From: CAIKZZ01 sp035524595
GTDB lineage: Bacteria; Pseudomonadota; Gammaproteobacteria; Steroidobacterales; Steroidobacteraceae
Length of the DNA stretch: 64,000 bases
Assembly (NCBI GenBank): GCA_035524595.1
Contig: DATKOP010000019.1
Location: 1-64,000 of the forward strand
Direction: 5' to 3'
Shown in pieces: positions 1 to 8,545 of the stretch. The notes under the pieces are model-generated. The model was not told the origin of the DNA, searched no databases, and saw only the letters and a list, made by a program, of their open reading frames with translations. The translations under genes and the position numbers were made by a program. How positions within the stretch are numbered: position 1 is the first letter of the stretch; every line of letters begins with the position of its first letter.

Positions 1-318
1 CATCACCGTGGTCGTGCCCGCGCCGTCGGGCGTACGCAGCGCGGCGAGGTACTCGATGCCGGCGATGCCGCGGTCGTCGCCCGGCCCGTAGTAGCGCCCG
101 TAGCCGCCTGCCTCGGTGACGTCGACCAGCCCGCGGTAGGCGGCGTGCACCGCGCGGCGCCGCAGCTCCGTCGTGGTGGGACGGCGCGGGTCGGCGCAGG
201 GCGGCGGGGCGGCCCGCAGGCCCGCGCCGCCGAGCCCGGCGGTCAGCAGGTCATCGCTCAGGCCGTCGACCACGCGCCGCAGCGGCTCGCCGACGATCGA
301 GGCGGCCACCTCGCTCAT
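1..318 (-). CDS. D-(-)-3-hydroxybutyrate oligomer hydrolase, N-terminal part (runs off window)
   Basis: This family hydrolyses oligomers of 3-hydroxybutyrate released from polyhydroxybutyrate to monomers. Only the first 106 codons are inside the window; the frame is still open at base 1. Recognition rests on DDLLTAGLGGAGL (about residues 22-34), the stretch AYRGLVDVTEAGGYGRYYGPG and IAGIEYLAALR, which match the conserved N-terminal part of the family. The catalytic serine region lies outside. The ATG at 318 overlaps the TGA of the upstream metal transporter in the arrangement ATGA, so the two genes are translationally coupled. No signal peptide is visible from this start. Family call is from motif memory, not a search. 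Confidence 0.72.
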   Translation of the reverse strand, partial: MSEVAASIVGEPLRRVVDGLSDDLLTAGLGGAGLRAAPPPCADPRRPTTTELRRRAVHAAYRGLVDVTEAGGYGRYYGPGDDRGIAGIEYLAALRTPDGAGTTTVM

Positions 319-1205
319 CCGCGCGTGCCCTCGGCCGCCGCGGCGACGGCATGCGGCTCGACGTGGATGGTCACGACGGCGTTCGCGAGCTGCGCCGCGA
401 GCGCCGCTTCGAGCCGGTCGCAGGTGGCGTGCGCATCGGCCACCGGCAGGGTGCCGGCGACCAGCAGCTTGAACTCGATGAAGCGCCGCGAGCCGGACTT
501 GCGCGTGCGCAGCTCCGCAAAGGTCGCGCCGGCCGGCAGCGTGGCAACGATGCTCGCGCGCGCCGCGGCGATCTCCTCGCTCGGCAGCGACTTATCCATC
601 AGCCCGTCCACCGAGCGCCGGATCAGCGTGACGCCGGTACCGGCGATCTGCACCGCGATCGCGATGGCGATCAGCGGGTCCAGGATCGCGAGCTGCGGCA
701 CGGCCATCACGATCAGCAGGCCGGCGATCACACCGGCGGTCGTCACGACGTCGGTCAGCAGGTGCCGCGCGTCGGCCTCGACCACGATGCTGTCGTGGGC
801 GCGCGCCACCCGCAGCATCAGCCGCGCCGCCGCGAGGTTCACGACCGCGGCGACCGCGGCAATCAGCAGTCCCGGCCCGAGCGCCGCCAGCGGCACCGGG
901 TGCTGCAGGCGCGTGACCGCCGCGTAGGCGATGCCGAGCGCGGCCAGCAGGATCAGGCCGCCCTCGACGCCGCTCGAGAAGTACTCGGCCTTCTCGTGGC
1001 CGTAGGCGTGGTCGTCGTCGGCCGGGCGCTCCGCCACCGCCAGCATCGCGAGCGCGACCAGCCCGGCGGCGAGGTTGACGAGCGCCTCCATCGCGTCCGA
1101 AAAGAGGCCGATCGACCCGGTCATCACCGAGGCGCCGAACTTGAGCGCCAGCGTCGCCACCGACGTCGCGATCGACAGCGTCGCCATGCGTTTCGTCGGG
1201 GTCAC
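315..1205 (-). CDS. Cation diffusion facilitator (CDF) family metal transporter
   Basis: An inner-membrane divalent cation/proton antiporter of about 296 residues with six predicted membrane segments followed by the cytoplasmic metal-binding domain (from about residue 205) typical of CDF proteins. In the transport site the usual HxxxD of TM2 appears as E40-ALV-N44, whereas TM5 keeps H148-LLT-D152, so metal preference cannot be read from textbook pairs. A short acidic-histidine loop (ADDDHAYGHE) follows TM2. The GTG at 1205 was chosen because GGAG lies six bases upstream; GTG 1217 or ATG 1187 are alternatives. The gene overlaps the following hydrolase gene by four bases; a functional link between the two is not obvious. 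Confidence 0.85.
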   Translation of the reverse strand: MTPTKRMATLSIATSVATLALKFGASVMTGSIGLFSDAMEALVNLAAGLVALAMLAVAERPADDDHAYGHEKAEYFSSGVEGGLILLAALGIAYAAVTRLQHPVPLAALGPGLLIAAVAAVVNLAAARLMLRVARAHDSIVVEADARHLLTDVVTTAGVIAGLLIVMAVPQLAILDPLIAIAIAVQIAGTGVTLIRRSVDGLMDKSLPSEEIAAARASIVATLPAGATFAELRTRKSGSRRFIEFKLLVAGTLPVADAHATCDRLEAALAAQLANAVVTIHVEPHAVAAAAEGTRG

Positions 1206-1352
1206 CCATCGCTCCACGGCAGCCGGCCGCCCGCCATTTTGCCTCGCGCCGGCGCCGCCCGCGTCGCGGCTTGCGCAACGGCCCGAAAACGCTGTCGGTT
1301 CGCGTTCCGATCTGGCAACGTGCGCGGATCGCCCCGCCGCCCGCGAGCGACC

Positions 1353-2405
1353 GTGATCCCGGCTACCTGCGGCAACTGCAACGCCCCGCTGACCGGGCCG
1401 TACTGCGCCCAGTGCGGCCAGCACGCCCACGACAGCGCCCGCTCGCTCGGCGCCCTGTTCCACGACGCCTGGCACGTGATCACGCACGTCGACAGCCGCT
1501 TCTGGTCGACGCTGTGGCTGCTGCTGGTCCGGCCGGGCCAGCTGACGCTCGAGTACTTCGCCGAGCACCGCGCGCGCTTCGTGCCGCCGGTGCGCCTGTA
1601 CCTCGTGATCAGCATCGTGTTCTTCGGGCTCGCCTCGCTGACCTCGCGCGACAGCCGCGTCGCCTTCGCCGGCGTCGGCGGCTCCGATCCGCAGCGGGCC
1701 GCCGAGACCGCGGGCATCAAGCGCGAGGCGAGCGAGGCCGCGCTCGGGGCGCGCCGGGCGCTCGGCGGGGCCGCGGCACCGCCGGCCGTCCCGGGCGCGG
1801 CGGCCGCGACCGCGGGCAGGGGCGCCGCCGGCGCCGCCCCGGGTGCGGCGCGCGTTCCCGCCGCTGCCGACGCCGGGGATTACAGCGGCGGCATCGTCAA
1901 CTGGGACGCCAAGAACTGCGGCTCGGTGCACTCCTCGGTCGCCTCGCTCCAGGAACCGCTGCGACGGGCGTGCCAGCGCCTCGCCGCCGACCACGGCCGT
2001 GCCTTCGCGCGCGCCTTCGTCGCCAACATCCCGAAGATGATGTTCGTGTTCCTGCCGCTGATCGCCATCGCGATGCTGCTCCTGTACTGGTTCCCGCGGC
2101 GCTACTACGTCGAGCACCTGGTGTTCGTGCTGCACAACCACGCGGCGCTGTTCCTGGCGATGATCCTGCTGGAGCTGCTCAGCCTCGCCGCGCGGCTGCT
2201 GCCGGCGCTCGACCCGGCGGTCACGGCCGGCGGATTCGCGGTCGCGGGCTACGCGGTCTGGTACGTCTACCGCGCGACGCGCCGCTACTACGGGCAGGGG
2301 CGGCTGCTGACGCTCGGCAAGCTGTCGCTGGTCGGCCTCGCCTACTTCACCTTCCTGCTGGTGACGCTGCTCGGGACCGTACTCGTGAGCGTCCTGACCG
2401 CGTAG
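1353..2405 (+). CDS. DUF3667-type membrane protein with N-terminal zinc ribbon
   Basis: A 350-residue protein of unknown function. The N-terminus carries C6-x2-C9 ... C18-x2-C21, a four-cysteine zinc ribbon, followed by a conserved stretch (HDAWHVITHVDSRFWSTLW) and a membrane segment near VRLYLVISIVFFGLASL, the order seen in DUF3667 proteins. A low-complexity Ala/Gly/Arg linker (about residues 115-175) precedes three to four C-terminal membrane segments. The GTG at 1353 is the first start that leaves the ribbon intact at the extreme N-terminus. It lies 12 bases upstream of dinB and may be co-transcribed with it. No biochemical role is known for the family. Confidence 0.75.
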   Translation: MIPATCGNCNAPLTGPYCAQCGQHAHDSARSLGALFHDAWHVITHVDSRFWSTLWLLLVRPGQLTLEYFAEHRARFVPPVRLYLVISIVFFGLASLTSRDSRVAFAGVGGSDPQRAAETAGIKREASEAALGARRALGGAAAPPAVPGAAAATAGRGAAGAAPGAARVPAAADAGDYSGGIVNWDAKNCGSVHSSVASLQEPLRRACQRLAADHGRAFARAFVANIPKMMFVFLPLIAIAMLLLYWFPRRYYVEHLVFVLHNHAALFLAMILLELLSLAARLLPALDPAVTAGGFAVAGYAVWYVYRATRRYYGQGRLLTLGKLSLVGLAYFTFLLVTLLGTVLVSVLTA

Positions 2406-2417
2406 ACTCGGCCCGCC

Positions 2418-3653
2418 ATGCGCGCGATCCTGCACGTCGACATGGATGCCTTCTACGCGTCGGTCGAGCAGCACGATCGCCCGGAACTGCGCGGCCTGCC
2501 GGTGATCGTCGGCGGCGGCACCGGCCGCGGCGTGGTGGCGGCGGCCAGCTACGAGGTGCGCCGCTACGGCGTGCACTCGGCGATGCCGACCCGCATGGCG
2601 CTCGAGCGCTGCCCGCAGGCCGTGGTCGTCAAGCCGCGCATGGGCCGCTACAAGGAGGTCTCGGCGCAGGTGTTCGGCGTGTTCGGCGAGTTCACGCCGC
2701 TGGTCGAGGGGCTGTCGCTCGACGAGGCCTTCCTCGACGTGACCGAGAGCCGGGCGCTGTTCGGCGAGCCGGCCGCGATCGCGGCGACGATCAAGGCGCG
2801 GATCCGCGAGCGCACCGGGCTCAGCGCCTCGGTCGGCGTGTCGCACAACAAGCTGCTGGCGAAGATCGCCTCGGACCTCGAGAAGCCCGACGGCCTGTGC
2901 GTGATCCTGCCGGACGACGTCGCGCGCGTGCTCGACCCGCTGCCGATCCGGCGGCTGTCCGGCATCGGCGCCAAGACCGCCGCGCGCCTCGAGGCCTCGG
3001 GGCTGCACACCTTCGGCGAGCTGCGCGTGGCGCCCGACTCGGTGCTGTGGCCGCTGTTCGGGCGCTACACGCAGCGCGTGCGCGAGCGCGCCGCCGGCAT
3101 CGACGAGCGGCCGGTGGTGCCGGACTGGCAGGAGAAGCAGGTCAGCGCCGAGGAGACCTTCGAGACCGACCTCAGGCGGCGCGAGGACCTGCACGCCGAG
3201 CTCGCCAAGCTCGCCGACCGGGTCGGCGCGCGGCTGCGCGCCAAGGCGCTGCTCGCCGCGAGCGTCACCGTCAAGATCCGCCGCCGCGACTTCACGACCT
3301 ACACCCGCGCCCGCAGCTTCCGCCCGCCGACCCAGGAGACCGGCACGGTGCTCGCGATCGCGCGCGAGCTGCTCGATGCCTGGCTCGCCGAGCAGCCGCG
3401 CGCCGCGGTGCGCCTGCTCGGCGTGGGCCTGAGCGCCCTCTCGCCCGAGGCGCAGCTCGACCTCTTCGCGGCGCCGGTGCCGGGCGGCGAGCGACCGGGC
3501 ATCGCGCGGCCGGTCGAGCGCCAGGCGGCGCGCATCGACCCGACGCTCGACCGGATCCGCGAGCGCTTCGGCAGCGAGGCGGTGAAGCGCGCGAGCAGCC
3601 TGGAGCGCGGGCCGAAGGAGGACGGCTTCACGGGCGTCAGGCGCCGCAGCTGA
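2418..3653 (+). CDS. dinB: DNA polymerase IV (Y-family translesion polymerase)
   Basis: Error-prone Y-family polymerase that extends past damaged template bases. All family landmarks are present: HVDMDAFYASVE at the N-terminus with metal-binding D8, the steric and palm segment around SYEVRRYGVHSAMP, the catalytic pair D102-E103 in SLDEAFLDV, the SVGVSHNKLLAKIASDLEKPDG helix region, the thumb helix-hairpin-helix GIGAKTAARL, and the little-finger domain to about residue 340. At 411 residues it is longer than E. coli DinB (351); the extra C-terminal 60 residues are charged. No clamp-binding peptide is obvious at the C-terminus, although QLDLFA near residue 351 fits a beta-clamp motif (QLxLF). 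No LexA box was recognised upstream. Confidence 0.96.
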   Translation: MRAILHVDMDAFYASVEQHDRPELRGLPVIVGGGTGRGVVAAASYEVRRYGVHSAMPTRMALERCPQAVVVKPRMGRYKEVSAQVFGVFGEFTPLVEGLSLDEAFLDVTESRALFGEPAAIAATIKARIRERTGLSASVGVSHNKLLAKIASDLEKPDGLCVILPDDVARVLDPLPIRRLSGIGAKTAARLEASGLHTFGELRVAPDSVLWPLFGRYTQRVRERAAGIDERPVVPDWQEKQVSAEETFETDLRRREDLHAELAKLADRVGARLRAKALLAASVTVKIRRRDFTTYTRARSFRPPTQETGTVLAIARELLDAWLAEQPRAAVRLLGVGLSALSPEAQLDLFAAPVPGGERPGIARPVERQAARIDPTLDRIRERFGSEAVKRASSLERGPKEDGFTGVRRRS

Positions 3654-3765
3654 GGCCGCCCGGCCGCGGCGGGCGCCGCGGCATCGTTCCGAATCAATGG
3701 TTTATGGGCGCGCCCGGCCGCCGCGCGCGCCGCTACCCGGCCGCAGCCGCTATCATGCGCGGACG

Positions 3766-5397
3766 ATGTACACGAGCTTCTTTGGCCTCGCCGAAAAGCC
3801 GTTCGCGATCACGCCGGACCCGCGCTACCTGTACCTGAGCGAGCGGCACGCGGAGGCGCTCGCGCACCTCCTGTACGGCATCGACGACGCCGGCGGCTTC
3901 GTGCAGCTCACGGGCGAGGTCGGCACCGGCAAGACGACCATGGTGCGCAGCTTCCTCGCGCAGCTGCCGGCGCACGCGGACGTGGCGCTGATCCTGAACC
4001 CGCGCGTCACGCCCGAGGAGTTCCTGCTCGCGATCTGCGAGGAGCTGCACGTCGCCGTGCCCGCGGAGCTGCGCGGCAGCGTCAAGGGGATCGTCGACCT
4101 CCTGAACCAGTTCCTGCTCGACGCCCACGCGCGCGGCCGCCGGGTGGTGGTGATCGTCGACGAGGCGCAGCAGCTGTCGGCCGACGTGCTCGAGCAGGTG
4201 CGGCTGCTCACCAACCTCGAGACCGCGACCCAGAAGCTGCTGCAGATCATCCTGGTCGGCCAGCCGGAGCTCCGTGAGGTGCTGTCGCGCAACGACCTGC
4301 GGCAGCTCGCCCAGCGCGTCACCGGCCGCTATCACCTCGACCCGCTGTCGCGGCCCGAGTCCGCCGCCTACGTGCGCCACCGGCTCAAGGTCGCGGGCGC
4401 GAGCGGCGAGGTGTTCACCGCCGGCGCGCTCGGCGAGCTGCACCGGCTCGCGGGCGGCGTGCCGCGCCTCATCAACGTGGTGGCCGACCGCGCGCTCCTC
4501 GGCGCCTACACGCGCGAGGAGCCGCGCGTCAGCCCGGCGCTCGTGCGCCACGCGGCGAGCGAGGTCCACGGCCGGCGCTTCAGCGCGCCGTGGCTGTCGT
4601 GGGCGATCGGCGCCGCCGCCCTCGCCGGGGTCGCGCTGCTCGGGCTCAGCCTCTATGCCGCGCTCGCGCCGCACGGCCGCGCCACGCCCGCTGCGGCCGC
4701 GACCGCACCCGCCGCACCCGCCGCGACCGCCACGACCGCCACGACCGCCGCGGCGCCGGCCGCGCCGCCTGCGCCGACCGTGGCCGAGTTCCTCGCCGCG
4801 CACGCCGCCGACACCGGCACCGACCCGGCCTTCGCGCGGCTGTTCGCGCTCTGGAACGCGCCGTTCGACCCGCGCGGCTCGCGGCCGTGCGAGCAGGCGA
4901 GCGCGCAGGGGCTCGAGTGCCTGGCGCAGAAGGGCAGCTTCGCGCAGCTGAGGCTCCTCAACCGGCCGGCGATCCTGTCGCTGACCGGCGCCGACGGCGG
5001 CGAGCAGCAGGTGGTCGTGTCGGCGCTCGACGACCGCGCCGCGCAGCTCGAGGCCGGCGGCGCGACGCTGAAGGCGGAGCTCCTCGACCTGCAGCGCTAC
5101 TGGTACGGCGACTTCCTGGTGCTGTGGCGCCCGCCGCTGCCGATGGCGCGGCTGCTCAGGCCCGGCATGCGCGGCGCCGAGGTGCGCTGGCTGCGCCAGG
5201 GCCTCGCGGCGGCGCGCGGCGAGGTGCTGAGCGGCGGCTCGGACGTGTACGACAAGGACCTCGAGCGGCTGGTGGAGGACTTCCAGCGCAGCCACCGGCT
5301 GACGGTGGACGGCATCGCCGGCGAGCAGACGCAGGTGCTGCTCGACGGCCTCGTTGGCGCGCCCGGCGCGCCGACGCTGCGCGGGAGCGGCGGCTGA
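3766..5397 (+). CDS. gspA: GspA/ExeA-family AAA ATPase with C-terminal peptidoglycan-binding domain
   Basis: Inner-membrane ATPase that, with GspB, helps place secretion machinery in the peptidoglycan. The opening MYTSFFGLAEKPF and ITPDPRYLYLS is diagnostic of the family. Walker A is GEVGTGKTT (residues 50-58) and Walker B VVVIVDEAQ (D132-E133). A single membrane segment lies at about 277-300, followed by an Ala/Pro/Thr linker with short ACGACC-type repeats at the DNA level. Next comes a domain resembling the C39-peptidase-like segment of ExeA, then a peptidoglycan-binding fold (about 460-540, LRPGMRGAEVRWLRQGL ... VDGIAGEQT). The ATG at 3766 is the only start consistent with family N-termini. 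It overlaps gspB by one base (TGATG). No other type II secretion genes are nearby. Confidence 0.9.
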   Translation: MYTSFFGLAEKPFAITPDPRYLYLSERHAEALAHLLYGIDDAGGFVQLTGEVGTGKTTMVRSFLAQLPAHADVALILNPRVTPEEFLLAICEELHVAVPAELRGSVKGIVDLLNQFLLDAHARGRRVVVIVDEAQQLSADVLEQVRLLTNLETATQKLLQIILVGQPELREVLSRNDLRQLAQRVTGRYHLDPLSRPESAAYVRHRLKVAGASGEVFTAGALGELHRLAGGVPRLINVVADRALLGAYTREEPRVSPALVRHAASEVHGRRFSAPWLSWAIGAAALAGVALLGLSLYAALAPHGRATPAAAATAPAAPAATATTATTAAAPAAPPAPTVAEFLAAHAADTGTDPAFARLFALWNAPFDPRGSRPCEQASAQGLECLAQKGSFAQLRLLNRPAILSLTGADGGEQQVVVSALDDRAAQLEAGGATLKAELLDLQRYWYGDFLVLWRPPLPMARLLRPGMRGAEVRWLRQGLAAARGEVLSGGSDVYDKDLERLVEDFQRSHRLTVDGIAGEQTQVLLDGLVGAPGAPTLRGSGG

Positions 5398-6080
5398 TGT
5401 CGTTCATCCTCGACGCGCTCAGGAAGTCCGAGCACGCCCGCGAGCGGCGCGCGCTGCCCGGCCTCGTGGACCTGCCGGTGTCGCGCGCGGCGCCGTCGCG
5501 CCTGCCGTGGATCCTGGGTGGCGTCGCCGTGCTGCTGCTCGTCAACATCGCGGTGCTCGTCTGGGTGCTGGCACGACCGGCGGCGGCGCCGGGCGCGGTG
5601 CCGGCACGGGCGCCGGCGCCGGCAGCGGCCGCCGCCCCGGCGCCGCCCGCCGCGCCGCGCGCGGCGGTGCCGCTGGTCCGCCCGCTCGCGGCCGAGACCG
5701 AGGCGGGCGCCGACCCCGAGCTCGAGCGCGCCGCGCCGACCCCGCCCGCCGCCGCCGCGCCGCGCGCGGCAGCGCGCGCGGCGCCCCCCGCGTACGCCGC
5801 CGAGCGCGCCGCCGCCGAACGCGAGTTCCACCCCGGCGTCGCGACCACCGGCCTGCCGACGATCCACCAGCTCGCGCCGCAGGTGACCGCGGGCCTGCCG
5901 CCGCTCAACATCGATCTGCACGTCTACAGCGGCGACGCCGCGCAGCGCTTCGTGATCATCAACGGGCAGCGGCTGCACGAGGGCGGGCAGCTCAAGGAAG
6001 GGCCCACCGTCGAGCGGATCACCCAGGAGGGGGCGATCCTCAACCACCAAGGGACACGGTTTCTGCTGCCCCGCGAATGA
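5397..6080 (+). CDS. gspB: GspB-type general secretion pathway protein
   Basis: Partner of the upstream ATPase. The N-terminus MSFILDALRKSEHARERR is the hallmark of GspB proteins, followed by one membrane anchor (about residues 39-57, WILGGVAVLLLVNIAVLVWVL). A long Ala/Pro-rich periplasmic linker leads to a C-terminal domain (about 160-227) with LPPLNIDLHVYSGD and FVIINGQRLHEGG, the conserved GspB core. At 227 residues it is of ordinary length. The start codon shares a base with the gspA stop, so the two are almost certainly made together. Function as a periplasmic scaffold contacting secretin or peptidoglycan is from the family. Confidence 0.88.
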   Translation: MSFILDALRKSEHARERRALPGLVDLPVSRAAPSRLPWILGGVAVLLLVNIAVLVWVLARPAAAPGAVPARAPAPAAAAAPAPPAAPRAAVPLVRPLAAETEAGADPELERAAPTPPAAAAPRAAARAAPPAYAAERAAAEREFHPGVATTGLPTIHQLAPQVTAGLPPLNIDLHVYSGDAAQRFVIINGQRLHEGGQLKEGPTVERITQEGAILNHQGTRFLLPRE

Positions 6081-6141
6081 CCACGAGCCGCGTCCCGGCT
6101 CCCGCGGCGCGCGCCCGGCGCCGCGACCGGGGGAGAGCGCG

Positions 6142-7992
6142 ATGCCCGCCGCAGTGATGCCGCGGCTCGGCGCCGCCGAGCTCGGGCGGGCGCTGCGCGC
6201 CGGGATCCGCCGCCTGCTCGAGCAGCAGGAGCACCTCGACCGGATCAACGTGTTCCCGGTGCCGGACGGCGACACCGGCACCAACCTCGCGCTGACGATG
6301 ATGGCGGTGCAGGGCGTGCTGCGTCAGCGGCCGCCGGTCGATCACGCCGGGCGCCTGCTGACCGAGGTCGCCGACGCCGCGCTCGACGGCGCGCGCGGCA
6401 ACTCGGGCGCGATCCTCGCGCAGTTCTTCCTCGGCCTCGGCGACCGCGCCGGCCACCTCGCCGAGCTCAGCGCCCGTGAGTTCGCCGAGGCGGTGCAGGG
6501 CGGCGCGGCCTATGCGCGCGACGCGCTCGCGGATCCGCGCGAGGGCACGATCCTGACGGTGCTGCAGGACGTCGCGACCGAGCTCAGGCGGCTCGCCGCC
6601 GACGGCGTCGACGACATCCGCGCGCTGGTGCGGCGCGCGCTCGAGCGCGCCCAGCGCTCGCTCGAGGCGACGCGCGAGCAGCTCGACGTGCTGCACAAGG
6701 CGAACGTGGTCGACGCCGGCGCGGCCGGCTTCGTCACGCTGCTCGAGGGCGTCTCGGCCTACCTCGACAGCGGCGAGCTCGACGAGTCGGAGGTCTCCTT
6801 CGGCGCCGTACCGAGCGAGCCGGAGTCGTCCGGCGGCGAGGCGCGCCTCGAGCACCGCTGGTGCACCGAGTGCCTGGTCAGCGGCACGGCCATCGACCAC
6901 CGCCGGCTGCGCGAGCAGCTGGCGCCGCTCGGCTCGAGCCTGGTGGTCGCGGGCACGCAGCGCAAGGTCCGCATCCACATGCACGTCGCCGAGCCGCGCG
7001 CGCTGTTTCGCATCGCCGCCGCGCACGGCGCGGTCAGCGCCGAGAAGGCCGACGACATGCAGCGCCAGCAGCGCTCGACGCTGCACGCGGCGCAGCGCCG
7101 CATCGCGATCGCCACTGACTCCGCGGCCGACATCCCCGAGAGCGAGCTCGAGCGCCTCGACATCCACCTCGTGCCGGTGCGCCTGCACTTCGGCGAGCGC
7201 AGCTTCCTCGACAAGGTGACGCTCGGCCCGGAGGAGTTCTACCGGCTGCTGGCCGCGAGCCCGGTCGCGCCCAAGACCTCGCAGCCGCCGGCCGGCGACT
7301 TCCGGCGGCTGTTCGAGTTCCTGACGTCGCACTACGAGACCGTGCTGTCGGTGAACCTCACCGGCACCGTCAGCGGCACGCGCCAGGCGGCCGAGTCGGC
7401 CGCGAGCCGCGTCGCGGCGCGCGAGCGGGTGCGCGTGATCGACTCGCGCAACGCCTCCGCCGGCCAGGGCCTCGTGGTGATGTACGCCGCCGAGTGCGTC
7501 GCGGCGGGACTGGACGCGGCGGCCGTCGAGGCGGCGGTGCGCGCGGTGCTGCCCAGGACGCGCACCTTCGCGTGCCTCGCGACGCTCGACTACGCGGTGC
7601 GGGGCGGGCGCGTGCCGGCGATCGCGCGCACGCTCGCGCGGCTGCTCGGGATCGCGCCGCTGCTCGCCACCTTCCCGGACGGACGGATCTCGGTCGGCGG
7701 CGCGCTGCTCGGGCGCTCGAACCTGACCGCGAAGTTCGCGCGCTTCGTCGGCCGGCGCATCGAGCCGCACCGACGCTACCGGCTGATGGTCGGCCACGGC
7801 GACGCGCCGGCCGAGGGCGCGCGGCTGCTCGAGCTCCTGACGCGCGGCCGCAGCAACCTCGACGGCGCCTGGCTGGTGCCGCTCGGCGCGGCGCTCGGCG
7901 TGCACGGCGGCCCGGGGCTGCTCGTGGTCGCGCTGCAGGAGTACGCGGCGCCGCGGCCCGCGGCCGGCGGCGGGGCGACGGCGTCCGATTGA
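6142..7992 (+). CDS. Fused DhaL-like kinase and DegV lipid-binding protein (FakA-FakB type)
   Basis: A 616-residue protein that joins two partners normally encoded separately. Residues about 1-200 are a DhaL/FakA-type kinase domain with NVFPVPDGDTGTNLALTMM (Asp42, Asp44 are the Mg-ATP aspartates) and GARGNSGAIL. About 225-315 resembles the FakA middle domain (RWCTECLVSG ... KVRIHMHVAEP). From about 318 to 605 there is a complete DegV/FakB fold: ATDSAADIPE, KTSQPPAGDF, SVNLTGTVSGT, VIDSRNASAGQG and YAVRGGRVPA. FakA phosphorylates fatty acids held by FakB to acyl phosphates, so a single-chain fatty-acid kinase is the inference. GGGGGAGA sits eight bases before the ATG. Substrate is unproven. 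Confidence 0.85.
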   Translation: MPAAVMPRLGAAELGRALRAGIRRLLEQQEHLDRINVFPVPDGDTGTNLALTMMAVQGVLRQRPPVDHAGRLLTEVADAALDGARGNSGAILAQFFLGLGDRAGHLAELSAREFAEAVQGGAAYARDALADPREGTILTVLQDVATELRRLAADGVDDIRALVRRALERAQRSLEATREQLDVLHKANVVDAGAAGFVTLLEGVSAYLDSGELDESEVSFGAVPSEPESSGGEARLEHRWCTECLVSGTAIDHRRLREQLAPLGSSLVVAGTQRKVRIHMHVAEPRALFRIAAAHGAVSAEKADDMQRQQRSTLHAAQRRIAIATDSAADIPESELERLDIHLVPVRLHFGERSFLDKVTLGPEEFYRLLAASPVAPKTSQPPAGDFRRLFEFLTSHYETVLSVNLTGTVSGTRQAAESAASRVAARERVRVIDSRNASAGQGLVVMYAAECVAAGLDAAAVEAAVRAVLPRTRTFACLATLDYAVRGGRVPAIARTLARLLGIAPLLATFPDGRISVGGALLGRSNLTAKFARFVGRRIEPHRRYRLMVGHGDAPAEGARLLELLTRGRSNLDGAWLVPLGAALGVHGGPGLLVVALQEYAAPRPAAGGGATASD

Positions 7993-8041
7993 CAAGGCGG
8001 CGGGCCGCGGCGAGCCTAGCGCCCGACACGGAGGACTCCCG

Positions 8042-8518
8042 ATGCCGATGCACCGCCCGCTGCTGGCCCTCGCCTGCGCCCTCGCCCTGCTGTGCGGACT
8101 CGCGCCCGCGGCCCGCGCCGCGCCGCCCCCGGCCGCGGCGCTCGAACGCGAGATCACCCGCCTCGAGCAGGACTGGAACGCCGCCTACGGCGCGAACGAC
8201 CTGCCGAAGTACTTCGCCCAGTACGCCGACGACGCGGTGCTGATCTTCGACGACGGCCGCAGCTCGCTCGCCGCCTACCGCAAGAGCTGGACCGAGTCGG
8301 TGCAGGGCGGCAGCCCGCTCGAGTCGGTGCGGCTCTCCGACCTCGTGGTCCGGGTCGCGCCGGGGGGCGAGACGGTGGTCGCGAGCTACCGGCTCGACGT
8401 GCGCAGCCGCCACCCCGACGGCAAGGTCAGCGACGAGCACGCCTTCGAGACCGACGTCTGGCAGCCGCGCGGCGGGGCCTGGAAGGTCGTGCACGTGCAC
8501 TACTCGGTCGCGAAGTAG
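8042..8518 (+). CDS. Secreted NTF2-like (DUF4440/SnoaL-type) protein
   Basis: A 158-residue exported protein. Residues 1-24 form a signal peptide ending in PAARAA, with cleavage likely near residue 23. The mature part has the alpha-beta barrel pattern of the NTF2-like superfamily: an N-terminal helix (LEREITRLEQDWNAAY), YFAQYADDAVLIFDDG and a closing strand WKVVHVHYSV. Members range from enzymes to binding proteins, so no substrate can be given. It sits alone after the kinase gene (49-base gap, GGAGGA before the ATG) and 27 bases before a thioesterase gene, so it may share its transcript. Confidence 0.72.
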   Translation: MPMHRPLLALACALALLCGLAPAARAAPPPAAALEREITRLEQDWNAAYGANDLPKYFAQYADDAVLIFDDGRSSLAAYRKSWTESVQGGSPLESVRLSDLVVRVAPGGETVVASYRLDVRSRHPDGKVSDEHAFETDVWQPRGGAWKVVHVHYSVAK

Positions 8519-8545
8519 GCCGCCGGCAGCCCAGGCGCCGCCGCC

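Noticed and set aside
315..3194. Open frame of 959 codons on the minus strand across dinB and the DUF3667 gene
   Set aside because: Only its last 297 codons are a real gene (the CDF transporter). The rest is His/Arg/Glu-rich antisense to dinB, as expected from high GC.
4690..4765. Tandem repeat array in gspA
   Set aside because: Short ACGACC/GCCGCC repeats encode the Ala/Thr/Pro linker of the protein; they are low-complexity coding sequence, not a CRISPR or regulatory array.
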